This document shows, one piece after another, positions 52,863-62,170 of a stretch of 64,000 nucleotides of DNA. Under the pieces are notes generated by a model. That model was not told where the DNA came from. It saw only the letters and a list, made by a program, of their open reading frames with translations, and ran no database searches. This DNA comes from JACVRM01 sp963809765 (lineage in GTDB: Bacteria; Actinomycetota; Thermoleophilia; Gaiellales; Gaiellaceae). Positions within the stretch are counted from its first letter, which is position 1. Each line of letters begins with the position of its first letter. Location: contig CAWEKT010000001.1 in the NCBI GenBank assembly GCA_963809765.1, forward strand, positions 124,001 to 188,000, read 5' to 3'. A program made the position numbers and the translations under genes.

Positions 52863-55562
52863 TCAGCCGAGCGCCCCCTTCTTCTTGGGCGGGTAGTCCA
52901 GGGGGTTCCGCTCGTCGGTCCCGTACTTCCGCTCCTTGTCGTTGGAGTGCCCGTCGCCGTCCATGTCGGAGTCACAGACGTCGCCCTTGCCGTCGCGATC
53001 GATGTCGGACTGGTTTGCGTTGGCGACCTTCGTGCAGTTGTCGGACGCGTCGTTCACGCCGTCGCCGTCGGTATCCGGCCCGACGCTCACCGTCCGAGAG
53101 CTGGTCGCGAGGACCGCGCCCTCGTCCTCCCATTCGATGCGCAGCGCGTGCGTGCCCTGCGGGACCTGCACGGGGATGTCGAAGGAGTCCGAACCGTTGG
53201 CCGTGTCGACATCCTGGCTCGCAGCAGCGCACCCCGTCGACGTAGACGTGGACGTGTTCGGTCGCGCCGATCGGGCAGCCGTCGGCGCCGTTGCCGGGCT
53301 CGTCGGCGCAGACGTCGTCGCGGTCGAGCACGCCGTCGCGGTCCCGGTCGGGGCAACCCGTCGGCGGCGAGCCGACCGCGTCAGGGCACTGGTCGCTGTC
53401 GTCGGTCATGCCGTCCCCGTCGCGGTCGCCGTGATGATCGCGGTCAGCGTGTACTCGAGGCCGGTCGCGTCCGTGATCAGGTACGGCTCTACCCGGATCT
53501 CGAGGCGGCCCTGAGCGGCGTAGACCAACGCGCGCTCCCTCGTGCCAGTGGTCGCACTGGCACCGTCGGCCGCGCCGGTCACGTAGAGGTCGAGGTCGCT
53601 TCCGCCGACGTCGTCGGCCCAGGTCAGATGGAACTCGACCGTGCTCCTGGCGGCCACGTCCAGGGTGAAGCGGTGGCTCGAGTCCACCGGCGTACCCGAC
53701 CTGCCGACCCCCGTCAGCGGCACCGCGCCGAAGCTCGTGTCCTGCGGGTAGAACGTGTTTCCGCCGGCGCGCTCGAGCGTGATGGGCTCCGACGCGTAGG
53801 GCTGGGGCGCCGGCACCCCCGCCGCGCTGAGGACGTGGGAGTTGGCGACGCCCACGGTGTTGCCGGGCTCAGGCGCCGTGTCGTCGACCACTCCCGTCGT
53901 GAGCGCTCCGTAGGCCGTCTGGCTGCTGACGAAGTACGGAGAGACGATGCTGGGAGCGAGCGTGCTCCGTGGGATGTGGAAGCTCACCGTCTTCGCCGCG
54001 AGGTCCCAGCTCGAGCTGCCGGCGGGCATGTAGCCGCCGCCGCTGTCCCAGGTCATCGGGTTGCTGTCGATCGGGTAGCGCACGAACGAGTCGAACTTCC
54101 GACCGTCGATGATCAGGCTGTAGATCGTCGGGCTCAGCACGCTGGTCGTCGGCCAGATGTCCGCGAGCCGCATCGTCGCGTCGACGTGCGTCGCGCGTGA
54201 CGGCAACGCGGAGGTCGAGGATCTCGGTGACGGGCGTGGTGGCGTCGTCGTCCGCGTCGTCGTAGGAGCCCGTCGGCTCCGTGGGATCCGGCGGTGCCTG
54301 ATTGACGGGGATCCGGGCCACCGTTCCGGTGACGTTGAACGCACCGCTCGTCGACTTGGCGCCGTCCTCCGGCCCCGTGACCGTCAGCTCCGGCCGCGTG
54401 GAGGCCTGACCGGCCTCGGGCGTCCAGTCCGTGCGCGCGTCCCGGAACCGGCCCGAGGTCCGGCTGCGGGCAGTCGAGCGGCGACCCGGTGCCGGACGCG
54501 TAGAGGTGGTCGCTCGGGTGCTGGACCTGGAACGGGTTGCCGCCCTCGCCGATCTGGTCGTTGACGAGCAGCCGGTCGGCGGCGTTCACCGTGCCGTCGC
54601 CGTTCACGTCGAGGTACTGGCTCATGCGGGTGGCGAAGCCCTCGACGTCGAGGGTCGACACGCACTTGTTCAGTCCGGGCGGGTCGGAGCTGTACGCCAT
54701 GATGTCGTTCGTCGGCACCGGCGCCCCAGGCGCCTTCGGCGCCGTCACCGACGTGACCGAGGGTGAGGCAGTGCCCGAACTCGTGGGAGACGAGGTCGAA
54801 GAGGTTGAAGACGTCGATCGTGCTCGGGCGCGGGGTCGATCGCGCCGTTGATCGCGAAGCAGATGTTGCCGCCGCGCGCCGCCGCAGTCCTCGACGTAGG
54901 TGCCGGTGCGCTGCCTGGTGGTGGTTGTTGAAGCCCGGGAGGTTCTCCCAGTACTCGAAGTCGAACGGGTTCTGCGACGTTGTGGCACGGCACGCCGTTC
55001 TCGTCGGTGAACACGAAGTCCACCGGGTCGATGCCGATGCCGACGCCGCCGACCGGGTTGGTGGCGATCACGACGATCTCCGGGTCGACGATCGGGTAGG
55101 TGGTGAACTCGCCGCCGTCGTCGCCCTGGAGGTCGACGTAGTCGACGGTGATGTGGAAGTCCACGCCCGACTCGAGCCAGTCGAGGCCCATCTGGCCGGC
55201 GAGGTAGTCGATGCCGCCTTCCCACATCTCGACCGACTGGCGCATGATCCGCATGTCGCGCTCGGCGGTCGGTGAGACCGGGCACCATCACCAGCACGTC
55301 GACCTGCGGTGAGTCGAGCGCGTTGAGGCCGGTCCGCATGTGGTAGCAGATGTTGTTCGGGTTGCGCGGGGACATGTCCCGGATGCAGCCGGGCGGGAAG
55401 TTGTCCTCGCCGAAGTACGGCCCCGAGTAGTACTCGTCAGGGCTGGCGTCGGCCGTGCCGCTCGCGAAGCCGACCGCCAGCGGGCAGTGCCAGCGCCAGC
55501 GCGAGCACGCCGCGCGGCAACGCCCACAGGAAGACTGATCTGAACCGGCGCCGCTCGTTCAT
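52863..55562 (-). CDS. Secreted metzincin metalloprotease with Ca-binding repeats (frameshifted)
   Basis: GGAGG precedes ATG 55562. A signal peptide (RSVFLWALPRGVLALALAL) is followed by a catalytic domain with the zinc motif HEFGHCLTLGH (about nt 54765-54800) and the Met-turn DIMAYSSD (about nt 54690-54715). Before them lie DEYYSGPYFGEDNFPPG and CHNV. A dockerin-like calcium loop DVNGDGTVNAADRLLVND is at about nt 54570-54620. A beta-rich PPC-like domain (FTLDVAARSTVEFHLTWADD) follows at about nt 53590-53680. The C-terminus has thrombospondin-3-type loops, for example DRDRDGVLDRDDVC and DTDGDGVNDASDNC. Frames change near 55480, 55275, 54975, 54900, 54830, 54740, 54480, 54200, 53420 and 53220. 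The complete protein of about 890 aa would act outside the cell. Confidence 0.8.
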
Positions 55563-55841
55563 CTCCCTACCTCCACTCGCGATGGTGTCAGGGCAGTATG
55601 CCACGACGTGCGCCCTGTTGTAAACACTGCCAGTGGTGTCTGATCCCCAACCACCGTGAGCGAGTCAGCGCCGCCCCCGCCAAGGGCCGCGGGAGGACGA
55701 CACCGGCTTCGTCGTGCTCGGGCTTCGACGGTGCGCGGAGAGACGCATTTCGCTTCCTCGCAGACACAGTGATCGGCGCCGTCCCGAGTCCGGCGATCTC
55801 CACGGTGGTGCGGGTCTCTCGATTACCTTCGGCGGTGAGCG

Positions 55842-56987
55842 ATGCGGAGTAGGCGTACCAGCGAGATCGCGGTCGTCGGCGCCGGCATCACGGGCCTCTC
55901 CATTGCGTTTCAGCTCGCGGAACGCGAGGCGGGCCGCATCGTCGTCTACGAACGCGACGGGATCGGCGCGGGAGCTTCAGGTGTGCAGCCAGGCGGTGTC
56001 CGCCAGCAGTGGAGTACCCGGCTCAACTGCTTGCTCGTCCGCGACTCCCTGGCCTTCTACTCGGAGGTCCAGGGGCGACTGAATCCGCGGGTCGACCCCG
56101 GTTTCCGTTCCTGCGGCTACGTCTTCGTCGCTCATGATGCGGCGACGTTCGAGCGGCTTCGCGCAGATGTCGCCACCCAGAACGCGGCCGAGGTGCCGTC
56201 GCGCGTCGTCACTGCGGCCGACCTGCCTGAGCTCGTCCCTGAGCTCCGACTGGAGGGAGTCGCAGGCGCGAGCTTTTGCCCGGCGGACGGGTTCTTCGAC
56301 CGTCCGCAGTCCGTCATCGAGGCGCTTGCGGAAGCAGCGGGTCGCGCGGGCGTCGTGGTCGTGCATGCGGAGGTCAGCCGAATCGAGGCGGTGGGCGCCG
56401 GCTGGCGACTGTGCTTGGCGGATGGTGGCCACGCCGAGGCCGGCAACGTAGTCGTCGCGGCAGCCGTCGACACTCCACCGCTCCTCCGGCCGCTTGGAGC
56501 CGACCTCCCGATCGTCGCGGAATCCAGGTGGCTCTTCTACAGCGATCCGATCTCGGAGCGGCTGCTAGAACCTCTCGTCGTGGCCGTCGATCGACGGTTC
56601 GCGGTAAAACAGCTGTCCGACGGGCGCGTGCTGGCGAGCGATCTCAGCGCAATCGACCCAGAGGGCAGCGAAGAGAGCATGCGGCGCCGCGTCAGGGAGG
56701 CCGTGCTCGAGCTCTTCCCCCGCCTCCAATACGTCGCGTTCCCGTCGCTGGTGCACGGCGTGTACGACGTGACGCCGGATCGTCAGGCGATTGTCGGCCC
56801 GGTTCCCGGCCACGAGGGCCTGTACGTCGCAGCCGGCTTCAGCGGCCACGGCTTCATGATTGCGCCCGAGATCGGGCGTGGTGTGGCCGCGATGGTCTTG
56901 GGCGAACAGGCCGGAGAGCCCTTCGGCCACCTGCGACCCGAGCGTTTCGAAAAGGGAGACCTGGCGCTCGAGTCGGCTGTCATCTGA
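55842..56987 (+). CDS. FAD-dependent amino-acid/sarcosine oxidase family (DAO)
   Basis: The 381-aa protein has the N-terminal FAD motif IAVVGAGITGLSIAFQLAER, then GAGASGVQPGGVRQQW, which fits the covalent or substrate loop of glycine/sarcosine oxidases. Later come CPADGFFDRPQSVIEALAEA, NVVVAAAVDTPPLL and the C-terminal signature GVYDVTPDRQAIVGPVPGHEGLYVAAGFSGHGF in consecutive segments. It would oxidise a primary or secondary amine, making imine and a reduced acceptor. It converges on the LLM oxidoreductase 6 bp away. The substrate is unknown. Confidence 0.87.
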   Translation: MRSRRTSEIAVVGAGITGLSIAFQLAEREAGRIVVYERDGIGAGASGVQPGGVRQQWSTRLNCLLVRDSLAFYSEVQGRLNPRVDPGFRSCGYVFVAHDAATFERLRADVATQNAAEVPSRVVTAADLPELVPELRLEGVAGASFCPADGFFDRPQSVIEALAEAAGRAGVVVVHAEVSRIEAVGAGWRLCLADGGHAEAGNVVVAAAVDTPPLLRPLGADLPIVAESRWLFYSDPISERLLEPLVVAVDRRFAVKQLSDGRVLASDLSAIDPEGSEESMRRRVREAVLELFPRLQYVAFPSLVHGVYDVTPDRQAIVGPVPGHEGLYVAAGFSGHGFMIAPEIGRGVAAMVLGEQAGEPFGHLRPERFEKGDLALESAVI

Positions 56988-56993
56988 GCAGGT

Positions 56994-57953
56994 CTAGGAC
57001 CGAAGCTCGGGCACAACGCGCTCGGCGAGGAGCTCGACCCCGAGGCGGGGCATGAGGCCGTGCGGGGTTCCGAACTCGACACGGGCGGCTCCCGCGTCGT
57101 AGAGCGCGGCGGCCTGTCGCGCGACATCTGCGGGAGTGCCCGCGAACGCGAACTTGTCGAGGAGGCTGTCAGGGATGAGCCTGCCCGCTGCGGCCTGCTC
57201 TCGCGCATCGACCAGGCGGCGCACCTCGTCGACCAGGCCGACGGGCACGTCGAGGGTCGGGTCAAGGCGGGCGACGACTGGAAAGTAGAGCGCCGCTTCC
57301 TCTCTCGCCCGCCGGCGGGCAGCTTCCGCATCGTCGTCCACGACGGTGACCGCGCCCACCACGATGCGCACCCGCTCGTTTCCGATCCGGGAGCGCATCA
57401 CCGGCAGGAGGTCGGGGTTCGCGGTGCCGCCGATCTTCACCTCTGTCGCCACCTCGCCCGCATAGGCGGCGGTGCGCACGCCCCACGTGCCGATCAAGAG
57501 CGGCACCTCTGTCCGAACGGGCTCGTACCGGAGTCGAACGCCGGGTGCGAGCGAGAACTGCTCGCCTTCGAAGCCGGACTCGTCGCCTGCGAGGAGCCGG
57601 CGCACCACTCCGATCGCCTCGCGGAGCGCGGTGAGCGGACGGCGCGGCTTGATCCGGAGCAGGTCCAGCCAGCTGCCCTGGACCAGCCCGAGGTAGGCAC
57701 GGCCGGACGAGAGCGCATCCAGGGCAGCGATCTGACCGGCGATCTCGATCGGGTGGAGCGTGAACGGGTTCAGCGCAGCCGGCCCCAGCCGGACGCGTTC
57801 CGTCACCTCCGCCATGAGCAGGAGCGGGTAGATCGCGGGTTGGAACAAGAGGTCGTTGTAGACGGACACGACGTCGAATCCGGCTCGCTCCGCGAGTCGG
57901 GCCAGCTCTCGGTACTCGTCGGGGTGCTTGTCGGACTGGAAGGCGATCGACAC
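56994..57953 (-). CDS. LLM-class flavin/F420-dependent oxidoreductase
   Basis: The protein of about 319 aa starts SIAFQSDKHPDEYRELARLA with ERAGFDVVSVYNDLLFQPA, then RVRLGPAALNPFTLHPIEIA, GRAYLGLVQGSWLDLL and PLLIGTWGVRTAAYAGEVA. These are luciferase-like TIM-barrel blocks, closest in style to F420-dependent reductases of the MER/FGD type. GTG 57953 is the best visible start, though the ribosome-binding sequence abuts it; a non-standard start upstream is possible. It lies 32 bp downstream of a TIGR04076 gene and is probably cotranscribed. Confidence 0.86.
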   Translation of the reverse strand: MSIAFQSDKHPDEYRELARLAERAGFDVVSVYNDLLFQPAIYPLLLMAEVTERVRLGPAALNPFTLHPIEIAGQIAALDALSSGRAYLGLVQGSWLDLLRIKPRRPLTALREAIGVVRRLLAGDESGFEGEQFSLAPGVRLRYEPVRTEVPLLIGTWGVRTAAYAGEVATEVKIGGTANPDLLPVMRSRIGNERVRIVVGAVTVVDDDAEAARRRAREEAALYFPVVARLDPTLDVPVGLVDEVRRLVDAREQAAAGRLIPDSLLDKFAFAGTPADVARQAAALYDAGAARVEFGTPHGLMPRLGVELLAERVVPELRS

Positions 57954-57985
57954 CTCCCGGAGTCCGCCCCTCGCACCGCCGAGCG

Positions 57986-58300
57986 TCAGGTCAGATCCTC
58001 GGAGCGCATCGTGCGCTCTCCCATCCGCTCGATCCTCATGATCAGCCGCTCCTCCGCATCCGGGCAAGCGACGAGCGTCTCCTGTTCGAGCCAGTCCTCG
58101 TCAGGGAGCTTGCGCTGCTTCGCGGGGAGCAGCGGAAGAACGGCTGACAGCGCGTACAGGCAGAAGTGACGCCCCGCAGGAATCTGCAGGCGGCTCGACT
58201 CGGTGACCTCGAAGTAGTCCCCCGGCTCGAGGCCGCAGACGGAGCGGCCTTCGATCCGCTCGACGGTCACGCGCAGGTCGTAGAGCGTCATCTCGGCCAC
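57986..58300 (-). CDS. TIGR04076 family protein, 104 aa
   Basis: The protein begins AEMTLYDLRVTVERIEGRSV and contains CGLEPGDYFEVTESSRLQIP, then HFCLYALSAVLPLLPAKQRK and CPDAEERLIMRIERM. This Cys-containing small-protein pattern is the TIGR04076 family, often found beside redox enzymes. Three Cys (in VCGLEPGD, HFCLYA and VACPDAE) may bind metal or form disulfides. The function is unknown. It likely forms an operon with the LLM oxidoreductase. Confidence 0.82.
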   Translation of the reverse strand: MAEMTLYDLRVTVERIEGRSVCGLEPGDYFEVTESSRLQIPAGRHFCLYALSAVLPLLPAKQRKLPDEDWLEQETLVACPDAEERLIMRIERMGERTMRSEDLT

Positions 58301-58374
58301 GGCGGAAAGTCTCGCACCTCGCTGCGCGGCCCTGAGCCTGTAGAGCCTCTGGCGGGCTAGAACCGCCTGCCCGC

Positions 58375-59721
58375 TCAGCAGGTGGCGCGAGCGAGTGACG
58401 CTTTGCCCTGGGCGGTAATCCCCGCAGGGTCGAGGAGGGCTTCCCGCGCGGTGGCGCGGATGCGCCGCAGGCTCGGCAATGGATAGTTGTCGCTCTTTCG
58501 GCGCTCACGGATGTACTCCGGTCCGAAGGTGACGGTCAGCGTCCTGCGCGGGTCCACTCTCGTCGCGAGCCTGACGAGCCGGGGCAGCCGATCGAGCGGG
58601 ATGTCGGTGCGCAGGTTCCGTTCCACGGCTCGTGCGACGGACTCGAAGTTGCGAAGCACGTGCAGCGGGTCGACCTGGTCGGCGAGCGGCGCTGAGGAAG
58701 CAACGCTGGCGTGCCATGCGCGCGTAGTCGTTCGAGTCCTTGCGCGAGCGCACGTAGGCCAAGGCCTCATGTCCATCGAAGTGGTAGGTGCGGCCGGGGT
58801 AGACGTCGATCCTCGGCTTCGGCTCGCCCCATGCAGCCCGGGTCACCGAATCCTTCAGGCGATCTTTGACGTGGATCGTGACGCCGCCGAGCGCATCGAC
58901 GAGGCTGGCGAAGCCGCGCAGGTTCGCGAGCGCGTAGTAGTCGACGCGCACGCCGAGCAGCTGCGACACCGCGAGCTTGAGCGCGCTCGCGCCGGGGTCA
59001 CGCGCGGGCGGGAGGATCTCCGGGTGTGCGCGCGCGTACGAGTAGAGCGCGTTGAGCGGTTCACGAAAGACCGGCAGCTTGCCGCCGACCCGGACGTCGA
59101 CCAGGTTGCGCGGGATCCCGAAGGCGACCGCGCGCCGCGTCCCGTGCTCGAACGCCACGACGATGATCGTGTCCGTTCGCGCGCCCCAGTTGCCGGGGCC
59201 TTCGTCGGTCCCGAGGAGCAGGATCGTCGTCCAGGGGCGCTCCGCGGGGTCGGCGGCTTCCAGCACCTGCGGGGAGGCGACGAGGGGCCGGCCTTTCGGC
59301 AGGCGCGGCTCGGGCGCGGGGGCGGGCGTGTCGATCACGAAGACCCCGCGCGACGGCAGCACGTCGTGCCGGCTCTGCCTCCGCGAAGACCCGGTCGAGG
59401 ACCCTGTAGCCGCGGACCGCCAGGTAGCCCGCGGCTACGTGGGGCACCACGGTGAGGGCGACGAGCAGGGTGACGAGGGCCGGCGCCGCCGAGCGGCCGG
59501 TGTCGAAGACCGCGAAGGCACGAAGTCCCAGCAGCGCCAGGTTCAGTACCAGCAGCGCGACGAGCAGGCGGAGCCCGAGCGCCGGCTCCGCGAGCACGAG
59601 CGCGCCCGCAGCCAAGAATGAACGCGAGCGTGAGCGCGAGCAGCACGGCCGCCCGCCGGTACGCACCGACCAGCAAGTGGCCCAACCCCGGGACCAGCAT
59701 CGACAGCGTCGCCGCCGCCAC
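58375..59721 (-). CDS. LytR-CpsA-Psr family cell-wall glycopolymer ligase (frameshifted)
   Basis: GTG 59721 begins AAATLSMLVPGLGHLLVGAYRRA and three to four hydrophobic segments follow. The LCP domain has ILLLGTDEGPGNWGARTDTI, AVAFGIPRNLVDVRV and LVDALGGVTIHVKDRLKDSV, with catalytic Arg and Asp residues preserved, then ALAYVRSRKDSNDYARMARQ. The C-terminal part is FESVARAVERNLRTDIPLDR. LCP enzymes attach teichoic-acid-like or arabinogalactan-like polymers to peptidoglycan outside the membrane. Frames change near 59630, 59370 and 58700. The multi-helix N-terminus is longer than the usual single anchor. Confidence 0.84.
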
Positions 59722-59942
59722 CGGATCAGTCTAGGACGCCCTCTGGTCGCCATCCGTGACGACGTCGCCGGCGTTCGACGCTGTCGCGGGCAGCGCAGCG
59801 AGTGCGCGCCCTCCACTGGCGTGCGCCCAATGCAAACCGCGGGTTTTGGCAGTTGTGGCAGCCGGGTAGGCCTTCCAGCGCAATGCGCTCGTCGCGCCTC
59901 TGGCCTGGACTGCATCGAGATCACCGAGGAGAAGGGGGACCT

Positions 59943-61589
59943 ATGAAGACACGGACACCTACGCGGCGCCGCACGAAGGCGGCGATGATCGTCGGCGCCC
60001 TCGTTGCACTCGTCACGCTGGCGCTACCCGCCTCCGGCGCGGGCGGGCACGACAGGGGGAAAGGCAAATCAAGGGATTGGGGTAACCCCTTGACTGCCGG
60101 TTTCCTGACGAGCGTGCCCTCCATGCTCACTCCGATGGCCCCCGGCTCGAGCGTGAAGCCGCTGATCAGCGTCGGTGACAGGCTCGAGAGCGGCTACATG
60201 TTCGAGTCGATCCCCGACGGGATCGCGCTCACGCGACTCAACAGAGGGTCGTGGGGACACAACATGACGGCATTCGTCAACCACGAAACGTCGCTTGTGC
60301 CGTTCCCGATTCGCACGCCGCCGGCGCTGAGCGAGAGTGACATGAAGAACTCCGAGCTGAGCGAGCTGACCCTCGACCGGCGAACTGGCGCGGTGCTTGC
60401 GGGTCGGTACGCGATCCCGTCGTCGGCGAACTACCAGCGTTTCTGCTCGAACTTCCTTGCCACTCGCGTCCATGGATTCGAGCGGCCGCTGCTCTTCACG
60501 AACGAAGAGGCGAGCGACTTCGTCAACCGCACCGGTACGGCCTGGCCGCCGGGGCCTGGGGCCGAGCAGGCCGGCGTGGTCGTCGCCTACGACGTTCGTA
60601 GCGGCGCCTACCGCTCGATCTACGGCATGGGCCGGCACAACCACGAGAACTCGGTCGCCCTGCCCCACTACGGTCATCCGGTTGTCCTGAGCGGCGACGA
60701 CACGTTCAGCGCCCCGTCGTCGCAGCTCTACCTGTACCGCGCCGACAGCGCCCAGTCGGTCTGGGAGGACCGGGGCACGCTCTACGCGTTCAAGTCGGAC
60801 GACACCGCCGTCAACGACTACGGGGATCTCTCCGGGTCGAAGAGCGTCTCCGGAACGTTCATCCCGGTGCCGCGCGAGGTCGCTGTCGGCGACCAGACGG
60901 CCCTCGAGAACTGGTCCAACGCCATGGGCGTCTTCCAGTTCATCCGGGTCGAGGACATCGCCTACGACCGAAAGACGTCCCGGAAGGGCGACAAGGTCGT
61001 CTACATCGCCGACACCGGCGAGCCGCGGGCCCTGCCGAATCCCGCCACGGGCCGGCTGGTGCGGGGACCGGCGTTGACGGACGGCCGACCGACGATCGGG
61101 CCGTGGCCGAACGGGCGGGTGTTCCGAATGGTCTTCGATCGAGAGAATCCGCTGCGCGTCAAGAGCCTGTCGATCCTGATCGACGGCGACGTGAAGGGCG
61201 CGGCCGGAGCCGGGGACGTCTCGCTCATCCACAACCCCGACAACCTCGAAACGACGAAGAAGAGCCTGCTGATCCAGGAGGATCCGGGCACGCACAACCA
61301 GTACGCGGCGTCGAATCCGAACGGGACGACGGCGCGGGTCTGGCGTTACGACCTGAAGCGTGGGACGCTCGAAGTGGTCGCGAGGGTGAATCAGGGGCTC
61401 GACCCGGCGGCTGCGCAGGGCACCTGGGAGTCGAGCGGGATCGTGGACGCTTCCGCCTACTTCGGGCCGGGCTCGTTCCTGACAAATGTGCAGGCGCACT
61501 CTCTCTGGATCGAGCGGCAGCAGGTCGGTTTCACCGTCTTCAAGCGCGAAGGCGGCCAGCTCTTGCTGCTCCGGATCAAGGGCGCATAG
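59943..61589 (+). CDS. Secreted PhoX/DUF839-type phosphatase-like protein
   Basis: GAGGAGAAGGGG precedes ATG 59943. The 548-aa protein has a signal peptide (about residues 1-33, ending PASGAGG). The beta-propeller shows GDRLESGYMFESIPDGIALT, MTAFVNHETSLVPF, MGRHNHENSVALPHYGHPVV and RVEDIAYDRKTSRKGDKVVY. Late blocks are LLIQEDPGTHNQY and VWRYDLKRGTLEVVARV. PhoX-family proteins are calcium/iron phosphatases or related phytase-like enzymes; the Glu and His of NHEN and EDP probably bind metal. It ends at a strong hairpin. Phosphatase activity is inferred. Confidence 0.82.
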   Translation: MKTRTPTRRRTKAAMIVGALVALVTLALPASGAGGHDRGKGKSRDWGNPLTAGFLTSVPSMLTPMAPGSSVKPLISVGDRLESGYMFESIPDGIALTRLNRGSWGHNMTAFVNHETSLVPFPIRTPPALSESDMKNSELSELTLDRRTGAVLAGRYAIPSSANYQRFCSNFLATRVHGFERPLLFTNEEASDFVNRTGTAWPPGPGAEQAGVVVAYDVRSGAYRSIYGMGRHNHENSVALPHYGHPVVLSGDDTFSAPSSQLYLYRADSAQSVWEDRGTLYAFKSDDTAVNDYGDLSGSKSVSGTFIPVPREVAVGDQTALENWSNAMGVFQFIRVEDIAYDRKTSRKGDKVVYIADTGEPRALPNPATGRLVRGPALTDGRPTIGPWPNGRVFRMVFDRENPLRVKSLSILIDGDVKGAAGAGDVSLIHNPDNLETTKKSLLIQEDPGTHNQYAASNPNGTTARVWRYDLKRGTLEVVARVNQGLDPAAAQGTWESSGIVDASAYFGPGSFLTNVQAHSLWIERQQVGFTVFKREGGQLLLLRIKGA

Positions 61590-61596
61590 CGCGTCG

Positions 61597-61631
61597 GCTG
61601 CGGGGGCGCTGCTCGGCGGCGCCCCCGCAGC
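61597..61631 (+). terminator. Strong GC hairpin after PhoX-like gene
   Basis: GCTGCGGGGGCGC (61597-61609) and GCGCCCCCGCAGC (61619-61631) are perfect 13-bp arms around a 9-nt loop, 8 bp after the stop. Confidence 0.82.
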
Positions 61632-61881
61632 TGCACCCAGCGAACCCCGGCAGGTGTGATCGAGCGGCCCGCGCGATCTACGAACCTGACCGTAGAGATG
61701 CGCAGCGCTCGTCAGGAGACGTGCGCGTTGATGTCCACGAACGACGTTCGGTGTCGAGGAGCCGGGGGGTGCTCGCCGACGGGCGTACTCGCTGCACGCC
61801 GGGCACCCAACATGCTCGCTTTCCTGGCGGATCGCGATGGACGCGGACAAGAAGTGGCCGCTCTGCGTCGGCACTCTTCGA
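61632..61881. other. Gap without a supported gene
   Basis: Short open frames on both strands have no ribosome-binding site and no recognisable protein pattern. The stretch lies downstream of tRNA-Thr (which reads leftward), so it may hold the tRNA transcript's 3' end. Nothing else is visible. Confidence 0.4.
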
Positions 61882-61954
61882 AGCCCTCTGGCGGACTCGA
61901 ACCGCCGACCCCCTCCTTACCATGGAGGTGCTCTACCAACTGAGCTAAGAGGGC
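61882..61954 (-). tRNA. tRNA-Thr (anticodon GGT)
   Basis: Read on the minus strand, the acceptor stem GCCCTCT pairs with AGAGGGC. The D-arm has TAGCTCAGTTGGTAGAGC. The anticodon stem CCTCC/GGAGG carries loop ATGGTAA, giving anticodon GGT. The T-arm is GGCGG-TTCGAGT-CCGCC, with U as discriminator base. CCA is not encoded. Confidence 0.96.
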
Positions 61955-62130
61955 GCGCGTCGCATCGTAGCCCGCCGTCTCGGCGGGCAGGGCCTAGGCT
62001 CGCCTCGGAGATCGATTCGCGTCGCCGGGTCAGGCGCGACCTCGCGGACGTCGGCCAGCGGCGCTTCAGCTCGTGCACTCGCGGACAGTTTGGTGTCGCG
62101 GAGCGGCATTACCATGCGCTATCAGGGATG

Positions 62131-62150
62131 ATATGGCGAAACCGCCATAT
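62131..62150. promoter_or_regulatory. AT-rich palindrome upstream of the propeller gene
   Basis: ATATGGCG (62131-62138) and CGCCATAT (62143-62150) are perfect arms around AAAC. The site is AT-rich in a GC-rich context and ends 20 bp before ATG 62171, so it is a good candidate operator overlapping a promoter or leader. Confidence 0.5.
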
Positions 62151-62170
62151 ATCTGTTAGCGTGCCCGACC

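Noticed and set aside
60069..61874. A 601-aa minus-strand frame opposite the PhoX-like gene.
   Set aside because: The plus strand has a signal peptide, ribosome-binding site and family motifs; the minus frame has only biased composition.
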